From positions 32,379,701 through 32,443,700 of the forward strand of contig OY292275.1 of NCBI GenBank assembly GCA_958496175.1: a stretch of DNA of 64,000 nucleotides, in the 5' to 3' direction. This stretch comes from Sisyra terminalis. Taxonomy: Eukaryota; Arthropoda; Insecta; Neuroptera; Sisyridae. The notes under the pieces were generated by a model. The model had not been told where the DNA came from and made no database searches. It saw only the letters and a program-made list of their open reading frames with translations. The translations under genes were made by a program, and so were the position numbers. Shown here one piece after another: positions 23,904 to 35,451 of the stretch (position 1 is its first letter; each line of letters starts with the position of its first letter).

Positions 23904-26067
23904 TTATTTTTTATTTTTTTTCATTTTTTTACTTAACTTCATAGTTAAATCATCAGATAAAGTCTCTACAACTTTCTTTTTAATATTATCATTAGTTTTA
24001 ACATTTTGTAATTTTGGAGGTTTGTGTTTCTGAATTTTATTTAACTTATCTTTTTTCTTAGTTGTTTTACTTTCGTCATCTATAACTCTTACGTTTTTGT
24101 TGTCAATATTATCATTTTTCTTTTTCTTATGCTCAATATTCCCATTTGTTTCCTTCTTCCGCTTTTTAGATTCAGGAATAGTTTCAATTTCAGCTATAGA
24201 ATCACTGTCTTCTGTTTCAGCTTCCACTTCATTTTCATTTTCAGATTCATTCTCATCTGTTTCGGCTGATTTAGGGATAGCATTCGAAAATTTCTTTAAC
24301 TTGGCGACAAAAAATCCATCCATATTGTGCGAATGAGGGTAGAATCTCCTTGCCAAATTCAATGTAGGGTGAAATCGGTACTGTCTATAGTTAACAAATC
24401 CTTCCGCTCCAAAATCGAGACCTGTCGAGACTAATTTAACGTTACGTTTTTTTAAAGCATAATCCACAACCCATTCATTTTCCTCGGGGAGAATTGAACA
24501 CGTCGAATACACAATGTAGCCACCGGTAGTAGATTTAGCATTAACCGAATCAATTGCGGCTAGGAGTAATTCACGTTGTAATGTGAAGCAACGTTGCACA
24601 TCTAATTCATCTTTGTTCGTTTTGACACTAGGATCTTTGGCTACTACACCAGTGCCTGTACAGGGTGCATCCAGTAAGACTCGATCAAATCCTTTAGTTA
24701 TTTTCGGAATTTTTCGTCCATCCATGCAGCTTACAACACTATTTATTATTCCTAATCGATGAAAATTACCCGTAACAGCATTTAATCGATCTTTATTTAC
24801 ATCATTTGCCATTAATACACCTGTGTTTTTCATCAATGCTGCAATATGAGATGATTTTCCACCAGGTGCTGCGCACATATCCAAAATTTTTTCTCCTTCT
24901 TGAGGAGCTAACGCCATAACGGGTAATAAGCTCGATGCTCCTTGTAAAATGTAATATCCAGCAAGATATTCAGGAGTGGCACCAATTGGAACAGTTGAAG
25001 AATATACTACTAAACCTTCCTTAGTCCATTTTCCGATAGGATCTAAATTAACGCCTCGATTAATCAACATTTGGGCTAAATCTCTTCTACGCGTCTTCAA
25101 TGTGTTTGTCCGGATTGTTAGAGGTCTCTGAATTTCACTAGCCTCAAGAAATTCCAATAATTCTGTTAAACTAAACAATTGCATAAAACGATCCATTAGA
25201 AACTCATTATAACTATAATAGGTGCATAGATCCTGACGCAAAAGGTCGATATATTCCGATCGAGAACGCCCTTCTTCTCTTAATTTTTTAAAATCTTGTA
25301 AAACCATTGTTACATCTCGAATTCGTTGTTGTATTTCTTGTAAATCTAATTGTTGATCTTTTTCAGTAGGGAAAACGAATATTTCTCGATTGGCTTGGCT
25401 ATCTTCTAACTCTTCGTTCGCTAGTTTTTGTTCTTTTTGTTGTTTTTTCTCCAGACGAATATTTGCTTTTTCAATTGGTAATAAATCATCTTCGCTGACA
25501 GCTTCATCCTCTGCTTTATCGGAATCAGAATCCGAGTCAAAATCATCATCTTCCGGTAGACTATCCTCTTCATTGTCGTCTACATCTTCTTCATCCTCAA
25601 CGTTTTCGTCATCGTATTCATCCACTTCTTCCTCGTTAATTTCACTTACTTCAAAACCATTTTCAATTTTTTTAACATTTTTTCTTTTTGGTTTTAACCA
25701 AGTTTTATTGTCGTCATCAAACTCTTTGACGTTCTCGTCAGTTTCTGATTCTTCTTCGCTTACTTTTTCGGATCGTGTTTCTTTTGCTTTTTTGGGTTCC
25801 GATTTTGATTGAATTTTTCGCAATTCTTGTTTTTTTAAACGTTTGTTAGCTCGTTGCTTTTGGCGATGTGTAAGCTTCTTCGGTTCTTCTGAAGTTCCTG
25901 AAAACAATTGATTTTATTGAAATTATTTAAATTTAATTATTCAAAAATTATTTAAAATACTAACCTTGTAATTCTTTTGTGAATGAAGGATCTTTTTGTT
26001 TTTTAGTCTTTTTGCCAGGACCACGTTTTGGCACTTCCTCCTCTCGAAACTTTGCTTTACGACCCAT
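23904..26067 (-). CDS. NOP2: NOP2/NSUN1 25S-28S rRNA cytosine-C5 methyltransferase
   Basis: A nucleolar SAM-dependent enzyme that makes m5C in large-subunit rRNA and is needed for 60S assembly. Exon 1 is 26067-25965 (MGRKAKFREEEVPKRGPGKK) and exon 2 is 25897-23904, giving 698 residues. The order is a lysine-rich nucleolar start, a long acidic Asp/Glu/Ser tract, a PUA-like/N1 region with RTNTLKTRRRDLAQMLINRG, and then the Rossmann methyltransferase. Key motifs: CAAPGGKSS at 376 (SAM binding), DAPCTGTG with Cys447 (release) and STCSILPEENE with Cys501 (nucleophile). The 54-residue spacing of these cysteines is as in yeast Nop2. A basic tail (KLSKKMKKNKK) follows. It is divergent with PPIH across a 701-bp gap bearing two CACGTG boxes. 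Confidence 0.96.
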
Positions 26068-26768
26068 TTTTAAATATTAAATTAAAAAGATGTATAAAAC
26101 GGACCCAGAATCAAGCAGAAGTTAGAAAACACGTGTTAACTAATTTCAATTTGATGTAATTTACTGAGGCTAGTATCCACTTGTATACAGTCATTACTGT
26201 TCCAATTTAATGTCTTCTTTTATCGTACTATTGATCAATCTTCCATCATTGTTTTGTAAATAAAACGCATAAAGAAGCAATGAATTAAAGACCTACGAGA
26301 CCGCAGCCGTAAATTCTAGCTAACAATGCACGTGCGCGGGAAAAATTGCAATTGCCAACATTATTGAAAATTTAATAATTTTTACCAATTTAAAAACTTA
26401 ACAACAATTTTGAAATTTAGCGTAATACATTTTTTTCTCTATTAATTCATATAATGTTATCAAATTGGTTAATTATATAGATGATTCGGACAATTGTGTA
26501 CAAAAGATAAAAAAATAATAAATAAAAATAACAGGAATATAAAAAACTAAACAAAGACAAATAGATATTTTTTGTTGAATGCCCTGATAGTTTGAAGTTT
26601 GAAAGCATTTAAATGCAAAGAAATTGTTAAAATCAGGTTTAAGTGTCATAAGAACTGAATAAGTTTTTACTTCTTACAAATAATTGGACATTTTTCGATA
26701 CTTTTCTGTGTTTTGTTCATTAAATAAGAATAATTTTTCATTTAAAATATTGCGAAAGAAATTAAAAG
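26068..26768. promoter_or_regulatory. Bidirectional promoter region NOP2/PPIH with two E-boxes
   Basis: This 701-bp gap separates two head-to-head start codons. Canonical palindromic E-boxes CACGTG occur at 26130-26135 (63 bp upstream of the NOP2 ATG) and 26329-26334 (within gcacgtgcgcggg). CACGTG is the Myc/Max site, and NOP2-class ribosome-biogenesis genes are established Myc targets in animals. Use of the sites here is inference. Confidence 0.5.
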
Positions 26769-29078
26769 ATGCCGACCTGGAATCAAATTCAAGCTCAACT
26801 TCGTCATCCGGCTAATCCTGTTGTGTTTTTTGATGTAACTGTTGGAACGACGGTATTTATTATTTTTTTCCTTTATTTTTAAAAATTAAACTATGCTGTT
26901 GTTATAACACTTGTAAATCGACACGAATGCGATTCTTATATTGCTACAATTGGACAATGAATTTTAGTGTAACAGTCCTAAGTAAGACGAAAATGAAAAA
27001 TATATTTTTTTTCGATACCTCACTTAGGTTTCGAGATATCGTTACTTTAAATTTTAGAAATGTTTGAGAATTAAAGAAATTGATTCGTCTTATTTTTCAT
27101 TATCACATGTTGTCACAAGTTTTGACTGCCTTCACTATACTACAAATGATAATTCACTTGGTCCACCTCGAATTACATATCCTTTACTCTGAATTAAAGT
27201 TTTGATCTCTATTTTTTTCATAAACAGAGGATTGGATGTGCTTCAAAACTAGCGACATTCACCGAAGGTTTTCAACAATAATTTTTTATTCTTGTTTCTC
27301 AGAATTGACATACTAAACATCAAAAGATCAATAATTAATTGTTTATAATTGTAATGATTTTCATTGTACACAATGTCCAAAAACTACTACCACGATTAGT
27401 AAACAGGTCAAAAGCTAATTCTTCTGTATGAAATATTACTGTAATTATAAATATTTTTTTATCTTTAAAACTCATCAACAAAGATTTAATAACTTTTTTC
27501 TGTATACATTTAAAATGTGTGAATAAACCTAATTTTTAATAAAAAATATTTGATATGGCAACCTCATAATATTTTTTCTTCAGTATGAATTTCAATTTTT
27601 GGAATTGAAAAATAGAAGATAGCTAAGATATAGTTAAAAATATAGATAAGCAACAATGTAATCTCTAAAATGGTTATTAGTGTAATTTTATATGCACATA
27701 CAATTTGCTATTCTTGATTGATTTTGTCAAGTAAAATTAATTTTTGGAGATGGACAACTACTGTGGTTTAGAGGCGTGAAACTATTTTAGTTATTTATTT
27801 TTTAATTATTATTTACCTTCGTTTTATAACTACTAAAGTCTTTTTAGCTACTTAAGGGTTAATAAAAATCCGTAAATCGAGAAATATCGAATATTTGCTC
27901 AATATGAGGACTCGAGCCCATCACCTACCGGTTTTGGAGCGGTCACCTTGACTACTCAGTCACTAGTAGCCTTAAAAATATTTTATTTTATTCCTTTTTG
28001 TAATAAGAAAACGTAAATTTTACTTACTTCAAATGGGTAAAAAAATTAATTAAATTATTTTATTTATATCATCCACTTTTTCCATCCACATCCACCTTTA
28101 AAAGTCAAAGATTTATGAATATTTTGAAACCATTAAAACATTCATATTATACTATTCTAAAATGAAAAGTTACCAACTTTTACCTGTTTTATAGCAATGG
28201 CAAAATCATAAATTTTGATTTAGTATTCATCTCAAATTATTAAAAAATGTGTTGTGGAATTCAAATTTTAAATTCAGTATGAATTTGATAAATTCTCTGG
28301 CATAGTTTATTTATCTTAGACATTCGATCGATGTCAAGTGGTGAATTGATTTTGAACTTTATACTTTTACTGTTTCTAATTATTTCTTCTCCTTCGTCAT
28401 TTTCCTATTATTTATTATCACAATTCTTTTATGTGCCGATCCCCCTTTTCTTATATATAGATTTCTAATTATTTTAAATTGATAATGCTAATACAATTTT
28501 ACATGAAATTTTAATTTCTAGGAAATCGGAAGAATGGTTTTTGAATTATTTGCCGACACAGTTCCCAAAACAAGTGAAAATTTTCGTCAGTTCTGTACAG
28601 GAGAGTATAAAAAGGATGGCGTTCCACTTGGGTTTAAAGGAGCAATATTTCATCGAGTTATCAAAGATTTTATGATTCAAGGAGGTGATTTTGTAAATGT
28701 AAGACAGCAATGTTAACAAAAATAAATATTTATTTAAAATAACGTAATTCATCACAAGTTAAAATAATTTCACTTTGCTTTTAGGGAGATGGAACCGGTG
28801 TCATGAGCATATACGGTGGCAGCACATTTTGCGACGAAAATTTCAACATGAAACACGATGCACCAGGCTTATTATCAATGGCGAACAGTGGCAAAGATAC
28901 AAATGGATGCCAGTTTTTCATTACATGTGCCAAATGTAATTTCTTGGATGGCAAACATGTAGTCTTCGGCAAGGTTATAGATGGTCTTTTAGTAATGAGA
29001 AAAATTGAGAATGTACCAACTGGTCCAAATAACAAACCGAAAATACCTGTCACAATTTTACAATGTGGTCAAATGTAA
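26769..29078 (+). CDS. PPIH: Peptidyl-prolyl isomerase H (spliceosomal cyclophilin)
   Basis: Cyclophilin H is a proline isomerase bound to the U4/U6 snRNP through PRPF4. Exons 26769-26852, 28522-28698 and 28785-29078 give 184 residues (human 177). The match runs the whole length: [123 protein letters not shown] is the extra loop typical of the H type. The residue equivalent to cyclophilin A Trp121 is Phe (CNFLDGKH). A SINE copy lies in intron 1. AATAAA follows just after the stop. Confidence 0.96.
27795..27975 (-). repeat. tRNA-derived SINE copy
   Basis: Read on the minus strand, the head resembles a class II (Leu/Ser-like) tRNA: gagtagtcaaggtgaccgct, then ggtaggtgatgggctcgagt. The A- and B-box-like blocks are followed by a non-tRNA body (gattttattaaccctta in this orientation). 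A second copy is at 32851-33028. It sits in PPIH intron 1. Confidence 0.6.
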
Positions 29079-29238
29079 ATATAATAAATTTATTTATGTG
29101 TAAAAACATCAAGAATTTTATGATATAATTTTAAGTTTTAAACGATCTTTGTTTCTTTTTTTGTTTTGTACAAGTTAAATATTTGCTATTATATTTTAAG
29201 TAAATAGGATAAGAAAATGATAATAAAAAATAAATTGA

Positions 29239-30020
29239 CTAAATAGTGTACATTGATAATTTGACAGTTTTTGTTGAAGGTTTTCCATATCTTCTTTCAG
29301 CTTCTTCTATAAAAGCTCCTTCCATTTGTAAAATTAATTGATCAAAAAATAAATGTGCTAATTGAGAATATAAATACGATTTAAATTGAAATGATACAGA
29401 GAAATCTATAATGCAGGATTGCTCATTCGATTTTAAACCAGGCGAAAATTTCCAGGCTGTTTCTAAATGATCAAATAGGCGACCGTCGGTACAAACTGCT
29501 TGAACTAACGTAGGTTTTTTAATCGTAACTTGGGACACATAATTTTCTTTTACGGGCGGAAATCCTATAGATAAATTTGCTCGTAAAAAGTCGTCACGTT
29601 TATATAATACATCAGAACGTTTACAAAAAGGAAGAAAATCTTTGTATTTTCCTACGTCAGCTACTACATCACACATTTGGCTCATGGAATATCTAAAAAA
29701 TAAATAACTTTGAAATAAATTTAAAGATACACTTGATACGATACAAACCCAACTAATTTACGTCCAATATATCTCTTTTCTCGACTAGCTTCTTTTAAAT
29801 CAAATATATTTCTTTGTATTATTAATATTCTAAAATCATTAGAATGTAATGGTAACGTAGAATTTTTTCTGCAAAAAAAAAGGACTGCGAAATTAGATAA
29901 AAATACATTCAAGGTTGCAAAAAATTCTACAATTATTTTAAAAGGACATATCATGACTTACATATTTGCTACGCTTTTTAATTTATGAGTAAATTGAGTC
30001 CACACTTTAGTATTTGCCAT
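29239..30020 (-). CDS. COQ10: Coenzyme Q-binding protein COQ10, mitochondrial
   Basis: A START/SRPBCC-fold lipid carrier that delivers ubiquinone within the inner mitochondrial membrane. Exons 30020-29962, 29868-29749 and 29692-29239 splice in phase to 210 residues. An N-terminal stretch (MANTKVWTQFTHKLKSVANI) fits a targeting peptide. The domain shows RKLVGYSMSQMCDVVADVGK, YKDFLPFCKRSDVL, LSIGFPPVKENYVSQVT, WKFSPGLKSNEQSCIIDFSV, SFQFKSYLYSQLAHLFFDQL and ERRYGKP, as in the COQ10 family. It is transcribed divergently from SdhB. Its 3' end lies close to the PPIH 3' end (convergent, about 160 bp). Confidence 0.93.
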
Positions 30021-30650
30021 TGCTCCTTTAAAAATAACTAATATTTCATTATGAAGTACAGATAATTGAAAATATTTAATATAAAAGATTGCTGTCAAGA
30101 ACTATCTAAAGCATAGCTGGCGTAACTACTACCCGTATTAGCCCATTCATACGGTAGCGCACGTTGACGTTTCAATGTTCGAACGAATTTAAACTGAATG
30201 TCATTTGTCGTAATCTGATTAATACGACTACTTGCGAATACTAAAGGGATTTCAAGGCTTTTTTTATTTTATTAATTAACTGTGCATAATAATCCGAATT
30301 AAAAATCCAAATTATTGCTAATTTGCATATAAATAAGATAAAAAGTCCAAGAAAGATAATTAATTAATGCAATTGATCAGTTGGATCAGCTGATCACGGC
30401 TGTAATAGTACCCAATGTACCCAATAGTACGAAATTGTACTGGATTTTGCTACATTTAATCAAATTTGATAGAATTGTATAGAATTGTGTGGAAGGCGCA
30501 GTAAAAGAAATTGAACAAACGCGCAGATCGATCCACTAAACTGCGTTTAACCATTTATACTGTCATTCATTAATGTATAAATATACGATAAATATTACAT
30601 CGTAAATTCTTCGCTGTTGCGTAAAATTGCGTAAAATAAATATTTTTACA
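30021..30650. promoter_or_regulatory. Shared 5' region of COQ10 and SdhB
   Basis: This is a 630-bp gap between divergent start codons of two genes that act on ubiquinone. Locally GC-richer patches occur at about 30155-30175 (acggtagcgcacgttgacg) and about 30515-30545 (cgcgcagatcgatccac), each about 110-150 bp from one start codon. No TATA box is obvious. Co-regulation is inference. Confidence 0.4.
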
Positions 30651-33600
30651 ATGGCCAAGGAAATACAACTATTTAGATCCTTCAATTCCATTTTCGGTCA
30701 CGTAAGTAAAAAAAGATAAACAAAAATACTGAATTATATAATATTTAATATGTTTCAAATTAAAATTGACGTCGACAGTTTCATAAATTTGCTTTCACCT
30801 TGTTTTTAATGGGAAAAACAGAATAATTGCAATCAATTTTCAGGCCAGACATTTTCATGCAACTGCAGCTGCAGCTGCGGAAATAAAACCTCGTCTGAAA
30901 ACATTCGTTGTTTACCGATGGAATCCAGATCAGCCCCAAAAGCCTCATATGCAAGAATATAAGGTCGATTTGAATAGTTGTGGTCCTATGGTCTTGGATG
31001 CTTTAATCAAAATCAAAAATGAAATTGATCCAACCCTTACATTTCGACGTTCCTGTCGTGAGGGAATTTGTGGTTCTTGCGCCATGAACATTGGAGGAAC
31101 CAACACTTTGGCCTGTATTAGGTATTGAATTCATAAATATTTATTTAAAACAATGTTTTGTTCGATTTGCGTTTATTTTTGATGAAAGTTTGGCAATAGA
31201 AATAAAACGTAAATCTTGAATAATAGGATACGTAATTCTCAAATTTATAAATAAACATTTTTCTATAATTTTCGTCTGTACAATCGATGTGAAAGATATG
31301 GGTGATTCTCATCAAATGTTGAAATTAGATAGAAAATAATATTTTTAAAAATTTGATTTTTTTTTATCAATTTTGTAGTATTTGTGTAAATAGATTTTAC
31401 CATCATAGTGGTCACCAGAATAAACTTATTTTAGACGAATTATAAGAATGATTTATAATTTTGAAAGTGAGGGAATGATTAGGTTCTACCGTTAATGAAT
31501 CGGGTCTGTTATTGTTTGATAGAGAGTAAAAAGTTTGGGTCCTAACGGTATTATTGTTACGTAAATATAATACTCCTCTGTGAAGTGTTATTTGTTGTCC
31601 TGCCTCGTCAAAATGAACTACTAGTATCTCTGCATTGTACTTACAGCAATAATTTTCATAAAAGCCAATATGAATAATGTTCTCATCTTTAGGCAGGATA
31701 AAAGGCAGATAAAAATCTTCGAACATAAATTTTTGTTATATCCTATTTTTTGTGTAAGTTTACTATCTCGGACAACCACACTTTACTGCGCAATTATTAT
31801 TAAGATATATTACAAACCTCAATTTTTTTTCAATGTAAGGAAATGACGACTGAAAATGTAATCTTGAAATAATCTTCATATTTTTATTTTGGGACAGATA
31901 CTCTTATACGTGTAAAATGCCTTAAATAGTGAAATAATGGATAGTATTGCCAATATCCAATAATCACTTTCTACGAAAATTAGATTTATTTTCCTGTTAT
32001 ATATTATCTAATTTTAATTTTTTCTTTGTAGCAAAATCGATAAAGATGTAAGCAAATCGGTCAAAATATATCCTTTACCACATATGTATGTGGTTAAAGA
32101 TTTAGTACCAGACATGAGTAATTTTTATGATCAATATCGCTCTATTCAACCTTGGCTACAACGAAAGTAAGTTTTTCTTCTTACTAATCAATTTAATTTA
32201 GAAATAACACCCCTAATAAATCCATTTTTATAGAGAGGAGAAAGTTAGCGGTACTGCTTCATATTTACAAAGTGTCAATGATCGTAAAAAGTTAGATGGA
32301 TTATATGAATGCATTTTATGTGCTTGTTGTTCTACATCTTGTCCTAGTTATTGGTGGAACGGTACAAAATATCTAGGACCAGCTGTTCTTATGCAGGTAT
32401 GTTATAACGATTACATTATTTATTATAAAAATGATTTATCTATTGAAAATTATTTACAGGCTTATCGGTGGATTATTGATTCCCGAGATGAAAAGAGCGC
32501 AGAACGTTTGGATAAGTTGAAAGATCCTTTCAGTGTTTATCGATGTCATACAATCATGAATTGTACGAAAACATGTCCAAAGGTAAACTATTTTTATATT
32601 TTAAATACTAGATAGAACTCGATGCATACTAAGTAGTTGAATTTCGGTAAATGTTTGATTATTTTTAAATATTTCTTATGGTAGCTTGTTTCAAATCACT
32701 AAGATTTATTACTAAAATTTAGTGTTATAGATTTTAAATATTTAAATACCACTTTACCATTGGCAGAAAAGGCAGATGCTTTCTCGAACAAAAATAATAA
32801 AAAGTCGAAAGATTTCAAACGAGTCGAAAAATAATAATGCTCATATACAATTTTTTTTATTTTTTAACATTTTTTACTGTTATTTACCGTCGCTTTATAC
32901 CTATCAAGGTCTTTAGCGATTTAGGGTTAATAAAAATCTGTATATTGAGAAATATTGAAAATTTGCTTGATACAAAATTCGAACCCAACACCTACCACTT
33001 TTGGAGCAGCCATCTTTATTAATGTATTTTTTATTATTTAGAAATTGTGTTTATAAAATTCATAAATCATAAAATACCCATTTTACTTCTGTTTGCTAGT
33101 GTTTTTGTCGTCTTTAATTTTAAATTTTATTGCTTTAAGTTTAATTTTTCGTTATTATTATAAAGGTCTTATTAGAACGCAACTATTACTTTAGCATAAC
33201 ATTACATTTCAATAAGGGTATCGTCTTTATTAGATATTTACTGCCAATAACTGTTGTCAGTAAAACATTTTGAAATTCTAAGATTGCAGTACGAATATTT
33301 ACAGTGACTCCGTCAATTATAACCATAATTAGTGATTACCTACGAAAAGTAATTTACTCAACGAAACGTTGTGCTACGCTAAAATAATTGCTATTTCCCT
33401 AATTCGTGCTTGTACCCTTGCCTGTTTAGAACTTAAGTAGAAATAAGATCCAGATTGAATAACTACCAAGCAAAAATTTAAATAAATATTATTCAAAGCA
33501 AATAACGATCTTATGTATATTGTATATAATTATTTTCTACTAATACCTATTTCTTTCATTTTAGGGTCTCAATCCTGGTAAAGCTGTAGCTGAGATCAAG

Positions 33601-33666
33601 ATCTTATTATCAGGATACGGAAAGAAACCAAAACCTGAATTAGAAACAGCTGCATTGCACAATTGA
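30651..33666 (+). CDS. SdhB: Succinate dehydrogenase iron-sulfur subunit, mitochondrial
   Basis: Subunit B of respiratory complex II, passing electrons from FAD to ubiquinone through three Fe-S clusters. Exons 30651-30701, 30844-31121, 32032-32166, 32234-32396, 32460-32582 and 33565-33666 give 283 residues. An alanine/basic-rich leader ([13 protein letters not shown]) precedes the 2Fe-2S ferredoxin domain ([20 protein letters not shown], then AC). The C-terminal domain has [16 protein letters not shown] (4Fe-4S ligands plus the quinone-site Trp) and [20 protein letters not shown] (3Fe-4S). All cluster cysteines are present. Introns 2 and 5 contain repeats, including a 104-aa antisense ORF. 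Confidence 0.97.
31300..31990 (-). repeat. Dispersed repeat, copy 1, with intact 104-aa ORF
   Basis: Read on the minus strand, this SdhB intron segment matches the plus strand at 60080-61620 in several blocks (tattggcaatactat; atttcaagattacattttca; tcttaataataattgc; cctaaagatgagaaca; aatactacaaaattga). The other copy carries extra insertions. Homology covers both ORF and non-ORF parts, so this is a mobile-element family, not a host gene. Confidence 0.65.
31412..31726 (-). CDS. Unrecognised 104-aa ORF in dispersed repeat
   Basis: ATG to stop with no splicing: [40 protein letters not shown], then [20 protein letters not shown] and a C-terminal [18 protein letters not shown] do not recognise the family. 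There is no signal peptide or membrane segment; the many beta-prone stretches suggest a beta-sheet domain. The homologous stretch at 61170-61470 is broken by stops and shifts. It is antisense to SdhB intron 2. It is most likely a piece of a mobile-element or viral-derived protein, but that is inference. Confidence 0.35.
   Translation of the reverse strand: MFEDFYLPFILPKDENIIHIGFYENYCCKYNAEILVVHFDEAGQQITLHRGVLYLRNNNTVRTQTFYSLSNNNRPDSLTVEPNHSLTFKIINHSYNSSKISLFW
32851..33028 (-). repeat. tRNA-derived SINE, second copy
   Basis: This aligns with the copy at 27795-27975: tttagggttaataaaaatct, gagaaatattgaaaatttgc, then the B-box-like complement attcgaacccaacacctacc. It lies in SdhB intron 5. The 3' body is shared and the tRNA head is more decayed. 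Confidence 0.6.
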
Positions 33667-33920
33667 GAGCGCATTCGATTAGTTTGATGATTAATAAATA
33701 CCACACACAAAAAGGAAATAATATTCATTGGATAACTTAACCATTTATTATTTATTTCATTTGTAAATTGGTTCCTTTTCTATAAGTTAAAAGTGTTGTA
33801 ATATCTTATATGGTGTTAAATATATAAGCAGTATTTGTTTCAATTAAAATTTCTTATACCTATTTTTTATTATCCTAGTTTTTTATTTTCATTTCAGAGT
33901 GAAAAAGTTTTTGGTTTATA

Positions 33921-34124
33921 TAGCTTTTATATAAATCACTATCTGGTAACGTCTTATTTTCTATTTTATTTTTAATTCAATTTGGTAATAAATTAACCGT
34001 TATAAAAATTTGACGATAGGAGTGAAAATTAGATCCCAGAGTTGAATTACCGACAAAATCGTAAATTAAATGAAAAAAAAATAGAGAATGAAACGTTACT
34101 ATATAGTGGCTTATATAAAAGCTA
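33921..34124. mobile_element. Diverged palindromic MITE (family B relative)
   Basis: Ends tagcttttatataaatcact and (reverse complement of the right end) tagcttttatataagccact match. The arms continue with tggtaacgtcttatttt-type sequence for about 55 bp. It lies between SdhB and ARL6IP1. Confidence 0.6.
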
Positions 34125-34426
34125 CTTATTAAGTTTTTTTACGATTAATTAATTATTTGAAATTAATTAATAATAAAATTAATTTACAATTTATTCATTT
34201 AATTTGAAATAAAATTTGACAGTAATATAATCTCGAACCCAAAGTGTTTGGAGAAACAAAGATAGCAGACCCGGAAAACAATTGTTTAAAACGAGAAAAC
34301 AGCTGGTGGCTAGTGAAACGAACCTTACAAGTGAATAATAACAAACCCCAAAATTATAACGTATACAGCTACCCCTTGTTAAAGAAGTGTTTATTGTAAA
34401 ACTTATTTAATATTGTCCAAATTTCA

Positions 34427-35451
34427 ATGGCTGACACATCTTTAATAGAATTGGTAAATATATTCTCTTTTGTTAATAAAATTGCGTATATTTCAAATTA
34501 TATGCTAAATTGAAAAATTGCGTTTTAATTTTTACTGTAAAAATGTGCTTTGTCACAATCACATTTTAAAAGTTTGATTTATAATTGCAGGATAGACTCG
34601 TAAAAAAGTCTAAACGCACATTGGAACCATTTCGTGAGATCATATTGTTCATAAATTCAGTTCTGATATGGGAGAAACAATGGTATCCAATTGCTATATC
34701 AACAGCAACCTCAATACTTTTTTTCTTTTTATGGATGTGGGATCCATCAGTTCTAACTGCTGTTTCTGCAATAGCGATCCTAGTAATAGTGATTGATTAT
34801 TTTTCATTGACGATTTCCTCTCTAATTAATCAGCCCAATAATTGGAATGGAGCCAAAGAAAAAGCGTTCGATACAATTTGCCGTAATATTGTTTCATTTC
34901 AAATTAATTTTTGGAAGATTGTGCATACTTGGCAAAATATGAAAATCGCTAAGCCAAAATGCGTAAGAGATTTAATTAAAAGAAGTACTTTTCCGTTAAT
35001 TAGACAAAAGCGATTTGTTGATTTTTAGTTAAAACTTAATGTACATTCGATTTGTTCTTTTAATTAACAAAAGTCGAGAGACTCATTTACCAGCTATATT
35101 TCTTTCTTAATTCGATGCGGAAATAATTCTCCTTCCTTAAACAATTCGCTTACGTACATACTGCAAACGGAAGAGTACTTTAAAACATCAATTTTATGTT
35201 TAATAAAATTTTATTTCTTTTCTTTTCAGTACTACATTGGAACTGTTGTAATTCTTTTCCTCTTATTTTGGGTTGGAAATATCATTCATAATTTACTTTT
35301 GACGTATTTCTTTTTCTCTGTTATTTTACTTATGCCCGGCTTACACCATCAGGGTATACTGTCGAAGTATGGATGTTGTATTGTGAAGCCAATTTGCGAC
35401 ACCTTTCATAAATTTGGTTTGGTCTCCGACAAGAAAGTAAAAGATAACTAA
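34427..35451 (+). CDS. ARL6IP1: ARL6IP1-like ER membrane-shaping protein
   Basis: ARL6IP1 is a small ER protein with two reticulon-like hairpins that bend tubules. Exons 34427-34453 (MADTSLIEL), 34591-34962 and 35230-35451 join in phase 0 to 206 residues (human 203). Matching landmarks are LIWEKQWYPIAIS, FLWMWDPSVLTAVSAIAILV (first hairpin), NNWNGAKEKAFDTIC, KPKCYYIGTVVILFLLFWVG (second hairpin), NNLLLTY-type IIHNLLLTY, and LMPGLHHQGILSKY. It ends in KKVKDN, a lysine-rich tail comparable to the ER-retention tail of the family. A micro-first exon of nine codons is separated by a short intron. Confidence 0.93.

Noticed and set aside
24097..25812. Two plus-strand serine/phenylalanine-rich frames
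   Set aside because: These are antisense shadows of the NOP2 acidic and lysine-rich tracts.
27900..27975. tRNA gene on the minus strand
   Set aside because: The box A/B-like parts belong to a repeated SINE; there is no intact acceptor stem and a decayed second copy exists.
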